Shown piece by piece: positions 18,392 through 27,727 of a stretch of 64,000 nucleotides of DNA. The stretch is from Rhodoferax sp. U2-2l (lineage in GTDB: Bacteria; Pseudomonadota; Gammaproteobacteria; Burkholderiales; Burkholderiaceae_C). The notes below the pieces were generated by a model that made no database searches, was not told where the DNA came from, and saw nothing but the letters and a program-made list of their open reading frames with translations. The DNA lies in NCBI RefSeq assembly GCF_020594515.1, contig NZ_JAJCTH010000005.1:1-64000 (forward strand), read 5' to 3'. The position numbers and the translations under genes were made by a program. Each line of letters opens with the position of its first letter. Position 1 is the first letter of the stretch.

Positions 18392-19294
18392 TTAAGCAGA
18401 AACCTGCGGGCTGGCATGGGATGCGCCTGTGCGAAGCGCTTGCTGCAAAAAACCGGTGATCTCGGGCAGGTGGGCGTCCAGCGCGGTACTCAGATCATGC
18501 CGCCCGGCCACCTCCAGCAGCCTGACCCGCCCCGCCTGACCGGCTGCCAGCAACCGCCGGGCATCGTTCACAGGCACCCTGTCGTCCTCACGCCCATGCA
18601 CCAGCAGCACCGGGCAAGTGACCTGGCTGATGCTACGCAGCGGCGCAATGGCATCAAACCGGGCGCCAATCACCTGCTGCACATGACGCAGCACATACCA
18701 GCCCAGCACCGGGTAGGGAATGCGAAAACTCGTCAGGTAACGCAACATCACCTCATGCGGATGCGCAAAGGCACTGATGCTGACCACCGCCCGGACCTCG
18801 TTGTGGCGCGTGGCCGCCAGCAGCGCCGCACCCGCGCCCACAGAATGACCGATGACCGCCAGCCGTTTTGCGTCCACCTGGGGCTGCTGACGCAGCCAGG
18901 CCAGACCTGCTTCAATATCTTCCGCAAAACGCGGCAAGGAGGTGAAGGGCTCGCCGTCACTGCGGCCATGGCAGCGCGCATCCAGCAGCAACACGGCCAG
19001 ACCCGCCGCGTGCAAGGGCGCCAAACAGCCTTGCATCAGACCGGCATTGGCGCCCCAGCCATGCATCACCACCACGGCAGGCGCAGCCTGGGCGCCGGGT
19101 GCTGCCGCAAACCAGCCGGTCAACACTTTGTCATGGCGGGTTGGCAGGCGCACCTCACGCGGCACGCCGAAGTCGCCCGACGACAACCCGGCGTAAGCCA
19201 CCCGAGGCGCCCGCAGCCCGAAGAGGATCAGCGCATTGACGGCCAGCCGCAGGCCCCAGGCCGACAGCCCGGCCAGACCGAGTGTCAGCAGCAC
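18392..19294 (-). CDS. Alpha/beta hydrolase with N-terminal membrane anchor
   Basis: A 300-residue serine hydrolase. After an N-terminal hydrophobic helix (about 1-25) comes the alpha/beta core: oxyanion segment VVMHGWGAN, nucleophile elbow GHSVGAG, acid in HGREDDRVP and a His in GRHDLS, so the triad is complete. It resembles the membrane-tethered dienelactone/BAAT-like hydrolases; the substrate is unknown. GTG 19294 is the only plausible start, as an in-frame stop precedes it closely, and AGGG lies 8 nt upstream. It follows ccoG by 47 bp. Confidence 0.8.
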   Translation of the reverse strand: MLLTLGLAGLSAWGLRLAVNALILFGLRAPRVAYAGLSSGDFGVPREVRLPTRHDKVLTGWFAAAPGAQAAPAVVVMHGWGANAGLMQGCLAPLHAAGLAVLLLDARCHGRSDGEPFTSLPRFAEDIEAGLAWLRQQPQVDAKRLAVIGHSVGAGAALLAATRHNEVRAVVSISAFAHPHEVMLRYLTSFRIPYPVLGWYVLRHVQQVIGARFDAIAPLRSISQVTCPVLLVHGREDDRVPVNDARRLLAAGQAGRVRLLEVAGRHDLSTALDAHLPEITGFLQQALRTGASHASPQVSA

Positions 19295-19341
19295 CCACTC
19301 AACCCTGGTAACACATCAAGACGGACCGGGCTATGAAGCGC

Positions 19342-20787
19342 TTACTGTTTTGGCACCAGGAAGGTGGTCTTTTCGACCAGCTTGCCCGGGCTGTCCAGCG
19401 ACTCGATCACGATCTGGATCTCATGTGACCCGCCCGGCGCCCCTTCAAATGGCAGCTGAACCCGCATCGGCACGGTACGCGCTTCGGTCGAGCGCACGCT
19501 CACCGTGTCCTCGGAAGTCAGCACCAGGCCAGGCAATCCAGCCACTGAGAAGCGGTAACGCTGGTCGGTTTCTGTGGCATTCATCACCTGCAGGCGGTAC
19601 ACGTTCTCGGTCTTGCCTGCCTCCACAATACGCGCCATCACGCCGCGGTCACGCACCACGTCCACCTTGAACGGCGTGCGGGTGGCCAGGCTGACCAACG
19701 TGGCCAGCACAATGACCATCAGGATGCTGGTGTACACCAGAATGCGCGGGCGAAACACATGGCGCAGCGTCTGCTTTTGCGTCCATTTGTTGGTCATGGC
19801 GTTTTCGGTCGAATACTTGACCAGACCGCGCGGGTAACCCACCTTGTCCATCACCGTGTCGCACACGTCGGCACAGGCGCCGCAGCCGATGCACTCATAC
19901 TGCAAGCCATTTCGGATGTCGATGCCGGTCGGGCAAACCTGCACACACAGGCTGCAGTCGACACAGGCCCCCAGGTTGAGCTTGGTCGGGTCGGCCTTTT
20001 TGGAACGCGCACCGCGGGGCTCACCGCGCTCGGCATCGTAGGTGACGATCAAGGTGTCCTTGTCAAACATCACACTCTGGAAACGGGCGTAGGGACACAT
20101 GTGTTTGCACACCTGTTCGCGCATGAAACCGGCATTGCCGTAGGTGGCAAAGCCGTAAAACAGCACCCAAAAGGTTTCCCAGGGGCCAAAGTCCAGGGTC
20201 GACACCTGGCTCACCATGGTCTGGATCGGGGTGAAATAACCGACAAAAGTGAAACCGGTCCACAGGCCAAACAGCAGCCAGATCAGGTGCTTGGCGGTTT
20301 TGCGTCCGAATTTTTCGGCGGTCATCGCGCCCCCGTCACGCCGCATGCGGGCCGAGCGATCGCCCTCGGTCAGCTTCTCGATCCACAAGAAGATTTCGGT
20401 GTACACCGTCTGGGGGCAGGCATAACCGCACCACAGCCGACCGGCCACCGCGGTGAACAGAAACAGCGACAAGGCAGAGATGATCAGCATGCCTGTGAGG
20501 TAAATGAAGTCCTGCGGGTACAGCACCAAGCCAAAGATGTAGAAGCGGCGCACCTCCAGGTCAAACAGCACCGCCTGGCGCTGACCCCACTCCACCCAGG
20601 GCAGACCGTAAAAGATGATCTGCGTGACCCACACCATGATCCAGCGCCAGTTGGTGAACACGCCCGTGACGCTGCGCGGGTAAATTTTTTCATGCGCCGC
20701 GTACAGCGACACCAGTTCTGGCTCGGCCTCAGATGCCACCGGGGTGATGGGGATCACTTTTTTCACATCTTTCAACTCGGCATTCAT
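19342..20787 (-). CDS. ccoG: Cytochrome c oxidase (cbb3) accessory protein CcoG
   Basis: A 481-residue polyferredoxin of the FixG/RdxA/CcoG family. It has membrane helices in the first half, two 4Fe-4S motifs (CVDCSLCVQVCP and CIGCGACADVCD, about 268-310) and a C-terminal Ig-like FixG domain ending FLVPKQ. CcoG is a cupric reductase helping copper delivery to cbb3 oxidase. The usual ccoNOQP and ccoI genes are not in this window on either side. It starts 11 bp after the metallo-beta-lactamase-like gene, forming a two-gene operon. Confidence 0.93.
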   Translation of the reverse strand: MNAELKDVKKVIPITPVASEAEPELVSLYAAHEKIYPRSVTGVFTNWRWIMVWVTQIIFYGLPWVEWGQRQAVLFDLEVRRFYIFGLVLYPQDFIYLTGMLIISALSLFLFTAVAGRLWCGYACPQTVYTEIFLWIEKLTEGDRSARMRRDGGAMTAEKFGRKTAKHLIWLLFGLWTGFTFVGYFTPIQTMVSQVSTLDFGPWETFWVLFYGFATYGNAGFMREQVCKHMCPYARFQSVMFDKDTLIVTYDAERGEPRGARSKKADPTKLNLGACVDCSLCVQVCPTGIDIRNGLQYECIGCGACADVCDTVMDKVGYPRGLVKYSTENAMTNKWTQKQTLRHVFRPRILVYTSILMVIVLATLVSLATRTPFKVDVVRDRGVMARIVEAGKTENVYRLQVMNATETDQRYRFSVAGLPGLVLTSEDTVSVRSTEARTVPMRVQLPFEGAPGGSHEIQIVIESLDSPGKLVEKTTFLVPKQ

Positions 20788-20797
20788 TCGTCATTCC

Positions 20798-21439
20798 TCA
20801 AAAAGTGGGGGCGAGCCTATGGCCTTGGGCCCATGCAGCCATGTGCGCCAGAAACTCGTCGCGGGTCAGGCGCGAAAAAAAAGGGTGCCAGCGCCGTTGC
20901 TCCAGCACCGTGCTGACCGCTCGCGCGCGTTCTTCGTGCCCGGCGAACAGCAGTGTTTCGTCGGGTAGTGTAAAAACTTTCCGGGTCACGCTATCCCATA
21001 GAACCTCCGGGACTTGAGGCTGCGCCTGATGCGGACAGGCGGTGACCGCCAGCAGGCCGCCACAAAAAAACCGGTCGCGCCAGGCAAAACTCAAACAATG
21101 GGCGGTGTGGCCAGGTGTGGCCACCACATGCACCAGTTCATCACCAAAGGGCAACACCGCGCCGTCTGCGCAAAGCTCAGCAGCGCCGCCATGGGCGCGC
21201 CCCTGAACCACCGGTGCCCCCAGACGCGCAAGCAATGTCGGCTCTGTCACCTGGATGCCATCGTGGTGGTGGGTGCGCAGCACCCAGCGCAGCCGCAAAT
21301 CCCGCTCCGACAACAAGGCCGACAACACCGGCAGATCGCGGCCGTGGGGGTCAATCAGCACCGCCTCGCGCGCTGACAGATCCGCCAGCAAGTAGGTGAA
21401 TTCACCGCTGTCTTCGTCGTTCAGGATCCGGAAGTACAT
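20798..21439 (-). CDS. Degenerate ETHE1-like metallo-beta-lactamase-fold protein
   Basis: 213 residues with the persulfide dioxygenase (ETHE1) layout from the first strand to a DEFLAHMAAW tail. The metal ligands are altered: the HxHxDH motif is replaced by THHHDG (56-61), the bridging Asp of the GD motif is Gly (FCGG, 125-128), and the AHD motif reads AGHEE. TPGHTAH keeps His111. The protein is therefore probably not a normal non-heme iron dioxygenase and may bind another ligand or metal. It lies immediately upstream of ccoG and downstream of petA on the same strand. Confidence 0.72.
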   Translation of the reverse strand: MYFRILNDEDSGEFTYLLADLSAREAVLIDPHGRDLPVLSALLSERDLRLRWVLRTHHHDGIQVTEPTLLARLGAPVVQGRAHGGAAELCADGAVLPFGDELVHVVATPGHTAHCLSFAWRDRFFCGGLLAVTACPHQAQPQVPEVLWDSVTRKVFTLPDETLLFAGHEERARAVSTVLEQRRWHPFFSRLTRDEFLAHMAAWAQGHRLAPTF

Positions 21440-21672
21440 CTCAGGTACCTCGGCTTTGGCGACGGACCAGGGTGATGAGGGTGCGCTGGGTCATGGCGGT
21501 GTGTGTCGATCTTCTAGACATAGATCAAGAAACATGCCAGGCCACCGGCCAACTTTTGGCCTAATAGAATCAACGACTTATAAATGACAATGCGCCACCA
21601 GGGCGCAAAAACGTGTGTCAGACTGCCAATTCAGGCAGCCGTTGGCATACCCAAATGGCAGATTGGGCCCCG

Positions 21673-22299
21673 TCAGGCTAGATCGTCTTCACCAATCAGC
21701 ACACGACCATCCGACAAGTACTTGTGCGGCGGGATTTCCAGGTTGGTCGGCGCCGGTTTGTTCTTGAACACCCGACCAGCCGCGTCAAAGGTGGACCCGT
21801 GGCAAGGGCAGAAAAAACCGCCTTTCCAGGTGTCGCCCACACTCGGGTTGGCGGTGCCCGCAGGCACCGCACTGGGCGAGCAACCCAGGTGGGTGCAGAT
21901 GCCAATGGCCACCAGATACTCGGGCTTGATGGACCGGGTGGCGTTTTGGGCGTAAGGCGGTTGCTGGCTGGCCACCTGGGACTGGGGATCCACCAGCTGG
22001 CTGTCCAGCGTGCGCAAGTCGGCCAGCACCTCGGGCGTGCGGCGCAGCACCCACACCGGCTTGCCGCGCCACTCCACGGTTTTCATGGCGCCCGGGGCCA
22101 GGTCCGAAATATCTGCCTCAACAGCCGCGCCGGAGGCCAGCGCCCGCTCGCTGGGCGCAAAGCTGGTGACGAAGGGCACCGCGGTGGCCACCGTGCCAAC
22201 ACTGGCCGCGGCCAGGGTCAGCATCAGCATGTTGCGGCGCTCGGCATCGTGATCGCTGGCATCGGCGGCCAGGGCGTTGAAGGTGGGGGTGGCAGACAT
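21673..22299 (-). CDS. petA: Ubiquinol-cytochrome c reductase Rieske iron-sulfur subunit (orphan)
   Basis: A 208-residue Rieske protein of the cytochrome bc1 complex. It has a twin-Arg-like N-terminus (ERRNML), one membrane helix (about 25-45), cluster motifs CTHLGC and CPCHGS, and the C-terminal NLEIPPHKYLSDGR typical of PetA. All four cluster ligands are intact. The expected partners petB and petC are absent: downstream is the MBL-like gene after 233 bp, and upstream is a divergent regulator. AGGAG precedes ATG 22299. Confidence 0.92.
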   Translation of the reverse strand: MSATPTFNALAADASDHDAERRNMLMLTLAAASVGTVATAVPFVTSFAPSERALASGAAVEADISDLAPGAMKTVEWRGKPVWVLRRTPEVLADLRTLDSQLVDPQSQVASQQPPYAQNATRSIKPEYLVAIGICTHLGCSPSAVPAGTANPSVGDTWKGGFFCPCHGSTFDAAGRVFKNKPAPTNLEIPPHKYLSDGRVLIGEDDLA

Positions 22300-22462
22300 G
22301 GCATTCTCCTGAAGTTCAAAAAAAACCGGTCACGACAGCGGCGTGGTGGTGATGCCCCAAGTGCAATCAATAAACGTGCCATGCTGAAAATCAGCAAAAC
22401 CTGTTTGATTTCAAGCACTTGACCACATTTTCCGATGTTTCAAAGATGCCATCAGGGTGGTA

Positions 22463-22488
22463 ACTGCCAAATATGACACACTGGCAGT
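22463..22488. promoter_or_regulatory. Inverted repeat ACTGCCA-N12-TGGCAGT, candidate operator
   Basis: Perfect 7-bp arms at 22463-22469 and 22482-22488 in the 236-bp gap between divergent petA and the sigma-54 activator gene. The spacing and symmetry suit a dimeric regulator. The right arm also begins a GG-N10-GC arrangement (TGGCAGTGCCCTGGCA, 22482-22497) with the -24/-12 spacing of sigma-54 promoters but only a partial consensus match, 39 bp before the activator's ATG. Confidence 0.35.
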
Positions 22489-22535
22489 GCCCTGGCATAC
22501 ACTTGCTGTCACCTTGACCACCCCTTTTGCCCACG

Positions 22536-23909
22536 ATGAAACCGCTGCCCGAGCTCATGTCTTTTCTGGAGGGTCTGCCAGAGCCTCACATCCTGTTCGA
22601 CACGCACTACCGCATCCTGGCGGCCAATGCGGCGTACCGGCGGCAGTTCAGCCCCGACCGCGGGGTGGTGGGGCGCACCTGTTACGAGGTGTCGCACCAC
22701 TTCAACATGCCGTGTGACCAGTCGGGCGAATCTTGCCCGCTGGTCAAGGCGCGCGAATCAGGCCAGCGTGAGCGTGTGTTACACCTGCACCACACGGCCA
22801 AGGGTGAGGAATACGTCAACATCGAGCTGGCCCCGCTGCTCAACGCCGACGACGAGCAGGCGTTTTTCGTCGAAAAAATGGAGTCGCTGCGCGTGGCAGA
22901 GGGCCAGTCCAAGGCGCAGGGGCTGATTGGGCGAAGCGCCACCTTCCAGCGGATGCTGACCATGGTGGCGCGGGTGGCGCCCTCGATGGCCACGGTGCTG
23001 CTGCTGGGTGAGTCGGGCACCGGCAAAGAGCTGGTGGCACGCGCCGTGCATGAGGCCAGCCCGCGCGCCGCCCGCGCCCTGGTGCCGGTGGACTGCTCCA
23101 GCTTGCCGGAGAACCTGTTTGAGTCGGAACTGTTTGGCCACGAGCGTGGCGCCTTCACCGGCGCCAACACCGCGCGCACCGGGCTGGTCGAAGCGGCCAG
23201 CGGCGGCACGCTGTTTCTGGACGAGGTGGGCGACATCCCGCTGACCATGCAGGTGAAGCTGTTGCGTCTGCTGGAAACCGGCACCTACCGGCGCGTGGGC
23301 AGCTCCGAGCAGCGCCACGCCGACATCCGCGTGGTATCGGCCACCCACCGCAACCTCGACGAAATGGTGGCCCAGGGCAAATTCCGCGAAGACCTGTATT
23401 ACCGGCTGAGCACCTTCCCGATCCACCTGCCCGCCCTGCGCGAGCGCCGCGACGACATTGCCCTGCTGGCGCAGGCCCTGCTGCAACGGGTGACCGGGCC
23501 GCGCAAGCTCACACTCGGTGACAGCGCGCTGGCCTTGCTCAACAGGCAGAACTACCCCGGCAATGTGCGTGAACTGCGCAACCTGCTGGAACGCTCGGCG
23601 CTGTTGTGTGACGGCGATGTGCTGGAAGCATCCCATGTGGAACAGGCCTTGCTGTCTGGCCGACGACCGCGCCTGGGCACCGCTTTGCCCAACCCCATCG
23701 CCGGTTCATCAGGCGGCCACCTGTCCGGAACCGGCGCCGCGGTGCCCATGGCGTCGCCGGGGGCGCTGAAATCGGTGGAGCGCGCCGCGCTGCTGGACAT
23801 GGTCCAACACCACACCGGCAGCCGGGCCGAACTGGCCGCCCAACTGGGCATCAGCGAGCGTTCGCTGTACCGCAAACTCAAGACCCTCCAACACACGCCA
23901 TCGCCCTGA
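22536..23909 (+). CDS. PAS-domain sigma-54-dependent transcriptional activator
   Basis: 457 residues from ATG 22536. An N-terminal PAS domain (about 5-110) carries a Cys motif (TCYEVSHH...PCDQ...SCPL, spacing C-x11-C-x6-C) that could sense redox or bind a cofactor. The AAA+ domain follows (about 130-355) with Walker [15 protein letters not shown] (sigma-54 contact) and DEVGDIP. A Fis-type HTH ends it ([19 protein letters not shown]). It is orphan: no histidine kinase is adjacent, so the PAS domain is the likely input. The target is unknown; divergent petA is the first candidate. Confidence 0.88.
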   Translation: MKPLPELMSFLEGLPEPHILFDTHYRILAANAAYRRQFSPDRGVVGRTCYEVSHHFNMPCDQSGESCPLVKARESGQRERVLHLHHTAKGEEYVNIELAPLLNADDEQAFFVEKMESLRVAEGQSKAQGLIGRSATFQRMLTMVARVAPSMATVLLLGESGTGKELVARAVHEASPRAARALVPVDCSSLPENLFESELFGHERGAFTGANTARTGLVEAASGGTLFLDEVGDIPLTMQVKLLRLLETGTYRRVGSSEQRHADIRVVSATHRNLDEMVAQGKFREDLYYRLSTFPIHLPALRERRDDIALLAQALLQRVTGPRKLTLGDSALALLNRQNYPGNVRELRNLLERSALLCDGDVLEASHVEQALLSGRRPRLGTALPNPIAGSSGGHLSGTGAAVPMASPGALKSVERAALLDMVQHHTGSRAELAAQLGISERSLYRKLKTLQHTPSP

Positions 23910-23974
23910 CGCCTTCCAAGGGACGGTGAGGCGACCGGGCTGCGCAGGCCAGGAAAGCTCGCGCCCGAGAGCCT

Positions 23975-25543
23975 CTACCGGCTCATCTTGAACACCTTGA
24001 CCGCGCGCACCAGCGTGTCGGCACGTGAGGTCAAGCCCTCGCAATCGGCGCTGGCCTGGTGTGCCAGATCGGCGTTTTGCTGGGTCACCTCATCCAGCAG
24101 ATGCATGGCGTCACTGATCTGTGTCACCCCCACCGCTTCGTCCTGGGTGGCCCGGGTGATCTCGCCCAGTCGCGCCGTCACCTCGCGCACGGCATCGACC
24201 GCGGTGCGTATGGTGTCCGCCGCCACATCCACGGTCTGGCTGCCGCGTGACACCTGGTCGACCGAGTGCTGGATCAACCCGCGAATCTGTTGCGCCGCCT
24301 CGCTGCTGCGCCGCGCCAGCGCCCGCACCTCGGCCGCCACCACGGCGAAACCGCGGCCATGGTCCGCCGCGTGCGCCGCTTCCACCGCGGCGTTGAGCGC
24401 CAGCAGGTTGGTCTGGAAGGCCAGCTTTTCGATCACTTCAATGATCTCGGTGATGCGGTCCGACGAGGCCTCGATGGCATGCATGGAGGCCGACACCTGG
24501 TCAATCGCCCGTGCCCCCTCCGTGGCCATGGCGCTGGCGCTGCTGCTCAGACCCGCCAGCGCGTGGGCGGTATCGGCCGTGCGTTTCACGGTGTCGGCAA
24601 TCTCGCGCACGGCGGCGGTGGTTTTTACCACCTCTTGGGCCTGCGTACCGGTGTGGCCGGACAGCGCCACACTGCCCTGGTGGATGTCTTGCGCGGCCTG
24701 GTTGGCCCCTTTGACCTCGGCACGCACATCGGCCACGATGGCGCGCATGTTGAGGTTGGTCAGCCACAAACGGCGCATCAAGGCGCCCAGCGGGCTGGTG
24801 CTGTCGTAATCAATATCACCGTCCAGATTGCAACCGGCCAGCTCGCCGGCCAAACCAGTGGCCCGATCCAGCGGCCGGGCCAGCGTGTGGTTGAACCAGG
24901 CCCAGAACATCGCCATGCCCAGCACCCCGCAGGCCAACTGCGCCAGGGCGACGGTGCTGGCCGCTTGCCCGGCCAGCACCCAGGCGGGCAGCAGCGTGAC
25001 CAACAGCACCCCAAGCAAACCCACCGCCACACGCTGGCGCAGCGTGATCCGGTGCAAGCGCGCCGGCCAGTCACGCCAGCCCACGCGCCGCAGCTTGCCC
25101 GCGTGCAACTGCAGGCGGATCTTGCCGCTGGCGCGCTGGGCGTCCAGCAACGCGTAGGCCTGCTCCGCGGCCTGGATCTGCGCCCGCGTGGGTTTGAGCC
25201 GCACCGACATGTACGCGTGCGGTTTGCCGTTTTCCATGACCGGCGTGACATTGGCCAGCACCCAGTAGTGGTCCCCGTTTTTGCGCCGGTTTTTCACCAC
25301 GCCAGACCACGGCCTGCCGCGCCCGATGGTGCCCCATAAATCCTTGAACGCCTCGGGCGGCACGTCCGGGTGGCGCACGATGTCATGGGGCTGGCCCAGC
25401 AGTTCGGCGTCAGCAAACCCGCTGGCTTGCACAAAGGCCTGGTTGCAATGGGTGATGATGCCTTTGGTGTCGGTGGTAGACACCAGTGTGACGCCGTCTT
25501 CCAGCTCAAACTCGCGCTGGGTCACAGGGAGATTTATTTTCAT
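23975..25543 (-). CDS. Aer-like methyl-accepting chemotaxis protein with N-terminal PAS domain
   Basis: 522 residues from ATG 25543 ([17 protein letters not shown]). A PAS domain (about 10-120) has the Aer-type sequence [21 protein letters not shown] and [19 protein letters not shown]. Two membrane helices at about 175-220, a HAMP-like linker and a C-terminal MCP signalling domain follow, with the hairpin tip region near [16 protein letters not shown]. Aer proteins bind FAD and report cell energy or redox state to CheA. An FAD-binding role here is inferred from the PAS resemblance. Convergent with the sigma-54 activator. Confidence 0.9.
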   Translation of the reverse strand: MKINLPVTQREFELEDGVTLVSTTDTKGIITHCNQAFVQASGFADAELLGQPHDIVRHPDVPPEAFKDLWGTIGRGRPWSGVVKNRRKNGDHYWVLANVTPVMENGKPHAYMSVRLKPTRAQIQAAEQAYALLDAQRASGKIRLQLHAGKLRRVGWRDWPARLHRITLRQRVAVGLLGVLLVTLLPAWVLAGQAASTVALAQLACGVLGMAMFWAWFNHTLARPLDRATGLAGELAGCNLDGDIDYDSTSPLGALMRRLWLTNLNMRAIVADVRAEVKGANQAAQDIHQGSVALSGHTGTQAQEVVKTTAAVREIADTVKRTADTAHALAGLSSSASAMATEGARAIDQVSASMHAIEASSDRITEIIEVIEKLAFQTNLLALNAAVEAAHAADHGRGFAVVAAEVRALARRSSEAAQQIRGLIQHSVDQVSRGSQTVDVAADTIRTAVDAVREVTARLGEITRATQDEAVGVTQISDAMHLLDEVTQQNADLAHQASADCEGLTSRADTLVRAVKVFKMSR

Positions 25544-25760
25544 TTTTGAGGACCACGCATCAACGACAAAACCACCGATGCTAGCGATCCGTCCACGTGC
25601 AGATTTGCCCCATATCAACTGTCCGCCACATTGCCGCATCACGCTTGAACTTTGCGGCTGAATGGCCACACAAGCTCAAACAGGGTGCATTGGGCACCTG
25701 GTATTCAATGACACATCAGGTCTGCAGCCCACGCCCAAAACGGGCTGACAGCGGTCAACC

Positions 25761-26300
25761 TCATGGCGAGGACGTTTGCGGGGTGTAGCGGAACGCGCTC
25801 AGGTCATAGCCCTGCGCGGTGGCGATCGCCAGCGCGGCCTGCACCTCGGGCTGCGGCAGTTGCGGGGTGCGCGACAGCAACCACAGGTATTTGCGGTTGG
25901 GCGTGGCCACCAGCGCCCAGCGGTAGTCCGGGTCCAGCCCGATCACCCAGTAATCGGCCTTGAAAGGCCAGAAAAAAGACACCTTCAAGCGGCTGTTGGC
26001 GTACCCCGGAACGACGGTGGCCCGGCCAGTGGCTTCATCCATACCGTCGGCGGTGCGGCAGCGATTCACGACGGTCAACGAGACCCCGTCTGGCGCCAAA
26101 CCGTACTGCGCACTGGTGTCGGCCACGCAATTGCGCTGAAAAAACAGCGGCAGGCTGCCGATTTCAAACCACTGGCCCAGGTAGCGCTGCAAGTCCACCG
26201 CCGCCACGCTGACCACATCCGCCGGTGCCGGGGGTGCTGCGTGCGTTGGCCAGGCGCTCGCGCCAAAGAGGCAAGCCGCCAAGGTCATTTTGTACAACAT
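25761..26300 (-). CDS. Bacterial lipocalin (Blc family), secreted
   Basis: 179 residues from ATG 26300 with a Sec signal peptide (MLYKMTLAACLFGASAWPTHA). The lipocalin GxW motif is YLGQWFEIG, and the barrel sequence (ADYWVIGLDPDYRWALVATP, YLWLLSRTP) fits the Blc/apolipoprotein D group. No lipobox Cys follows the signal peptide, so it is probably soluble in the periplasm rather than outer-membrane anchored. Family members bind fatty acids or lysophospholipids. It is divergent from a ferritin-like gene. Confidence 0.88.
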   Translation of the reverse strand: MLYKMTLAACLFGASAWPTHAAPPAPADVVSVAAVDLQRYLGQWFEIGSLPLFFQRNCVADTSAQYGLAPDGVSLTVVNRCRTADGMDEATGRATVVPGYANSRLKVSFFWPFKADYWVIGLDPDYRWALVATPNRKYLWLLSRTPQLPQPEVQAALAIATAQGYDLSAFRYTPQTSSP

Positions 26301-26443
26301 GTGTGATTCCTGATTGACATGAGAGCCCAAGCCCCCCACGCGGATGCTGCCACAGACAGGGGACTCGTTAGGTGCGTCATCGAACAGACCCCAGGGCGCA
26401 CAGGTGCCACCATACAGACTCATTCAACACCCGAGAGGCTTTC

Positions 26444-27016
26444 ATGACCCACGCCATCGCCCCCTTTCAACTGGACACCGTGCGCCGGGACGCGCGTCAG
26501 CACATCGAACAAGGCGCCGTCACGGCGGGCTACACAGCCGACCTCCCTGCTGTGGTGATGATGCTCAACGAAGCACTGGCGACCGAACTGGTGTGTGTGC
26601 TGCGTTACCGCCGCCACCATTTCATGGCCCGTGGCATCCATTCCCAGGCAGTAGCCGCCGAGTTTTTGACCCACGCCAACGAAGAACTGGGCCATGCCGA
26701 CCAGCTGGCCACACGCATCGTGCAGCTCGGCGGTGAGCCGGACTTCTCGCCCAGCACCCTGCTCAGTCGCAGCCATGCCGAGTATGTGGAAGGTGACAAC
26801 CTGGCCGACATGATCACTGAAAACCTGATCGCCGAGCGCATTGCCATCGACAGCTACCGCCACGGCATCGCCATGCTGGCGGACCAGGACCCGACCACCC
26901 GGCGCCTGCTGGAGTCGATCCTGGCCATGGAAGAAGAACACGCCGATGACCTGGCCGACCTGTTGCAACACCTGCCCCCAACCGCTACCACTACCCAAGA
27001 CAAGGAAACATCATGA
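26444..27016 (+). CDS. Ferritin-like (bacterioferritin-type) diiron protein
   Basis: 190 residues from ATG 26444. It forms a four-helix bundle with the diiron pattern of the ferritin/bacterioferritin superfamily: a Glu in LNEALATELVC, EELGH (ExxH) in helix 2, AERIAIDSYRH in helix 3 and EEEHADDL in helix 4. A His/Met heme-ligand position is not obvious. The likely role is iron binding or redox protection. ATGA overlap (27013-27016) couples it to the small DUF3309 gene. Confidence 0.8.
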   Translation: MTHAIAPFQLDTVRRDARQHIEQGAVTAGYTADLPAVVMMLNEALATELVCVLRYRRHHFMARGIHSQAVAAEFLTHANEELGHADQLATRIVQLGGEPDFSPSTLLSRSHAEYVEGDNLADMITENLIAERIAIDSYRHGIAMLADQDPTTRRLLESILAMEEEHADDLADLLQHLPPTATTTQDKETS

Positions 27017-27171
27017 GCATTGGCACCATTCTTCTGATCGTGCTGGTCCTGCTGCTGATCGGCGTCATTCCCAGCTGGCCGCACAGCCGTAGCTGGGGCT
27101 ACGGTCCCAGCGGCGGCATCGGGCTGGTGGTTCTGATCCTGATCATCTTGCTGGTAATGGGCCGAATCTGA
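27013..27171 (+). CDS. DUF3309-type small membrane protein
   Basis: 52 residues beginning MSIGTILLIVLVLLLIGVIP and ending LVMGRI. There are two hydrophobic helices around a Trp/Gly-rich turn (SWPHSRSWGYGPSGG). This is the DUF3309 pattern, common in proteobacteria near stress and periplasmic genes, with no known function. It starts at an ATGA overlapping the ferritin-like gene's stop, so the two are translationally coupled. Confidence 0.82.
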   Translation: MSIGTILLIVLVLLLIGVIPSWPHSRSWGYGPSGGIGLVVLILIILLVMGRI

Positions 27172-27195
27172 CCCGTTGGCTGACCGGGCGCGCGC

Positions 27196-27576
27196 TCAGT
27201 CAAACGGCGGCGCCTCGGGCTTGACCACCGGCTTGCCCGCAGCAGCCCAGGCATCGAACCCGCCTGCGATCGACTGCACGTCCAGGTAACCCATGTCCTG
27301 CAGGGCGCTGGCGGCCAACGCGGCGCGACCGCTGGTTTTGCAGTACAGCACGATCTTCAGATCCCGCGGTTGCAGCGCCGGGTTGGCGCTGAACTTGAAC
27401 TCCAGCAGACCACGCGACACATGGATGGCGCCAGCCAGGTGCCCGGCCGCAAATTCATCGGCCTCGCGCACATCCACCAGCACATCGGCCGCGGTGATGG
27501 CCTGTTTGGCGTCGGCCAAGGCCACCTCACGCACGCGGGTTTTGGCGGCGGCGACCAGGTCATGGGCTGTTTTCAA
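27196..27576 (-). CDS. Single-domain rhodanese-like protein
   Basis: 126 residues starting at TTG 27576 with AGGAG 8 nt upstream. One rhodanese domain carries the active-site loop YCKTSGRAA with the persulfide-accepting Cys, preceded by VLVDVREADEFAAGHL and AIHVSRG. Single-domain rhodaneses move sulfane sulfur to thiols or cyanide; the partner is unknown. A longer ATG-initiated reading through to 27687 lacks family sequence, so TTG is preferred. Convergent with the DUF3309 gene. Confidence 0.82.
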   Translation of the reverse strand: MKTAHDLVAAAKTRVREVALADAKQAITAADVLVDVREADEFAAGHLAGAIHVSRGLLEFKFSANPALQPRDLKIVLYCKTSGRAALAASALQDMGYLDVQSIAGGFDAWAAAGKPVVKPEAPPFD

Positions 27577-27689
27577 TCTGTTTCTCCTGAGTAAGTTAGG
27601 TTCACATCCATCGCTACGGGACCTTGTGGCATGGCATCTGCCGGGCGATTGTGCGCATATTTTGCGCCCCGCCCAGCGGGTCACCACAG

Positions 27690-27708
27690 CCAGGCCCTAG
27701 TGGCCTGG
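27690..27708 (-). terminator. Hairpin downstream of the 43-residue secreted ORF
   Basis: CCAGGCC-CTAGT-GGCCTGG: a perfect 7-bp stem with a 5-nt loop, 20 nt after the small ORF's stop on the minus strand. There is no T-run, so it could be a weak terminator or a transcript-end stabiliser. Confidence 0.45.
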
Positions 27709-27727
27709 GCCTTCGGACAGAATGATC

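Noticed and set aside
21515..21528. FNR-like half site TTGATCTATGTCTA upstream of the MBL-like gene
   Set aside because: The left half matches TTGAT but the right half (GTCTA) does not match ATCAA.
22493..22508. TGGCATACACTTGCT as a sigma-54 promoter
   Set aside because: The GG-to-GC spacing is one base too short, and that spacing is strict; the neighbouring 22482-22497 element has correct spacing but weaker match.
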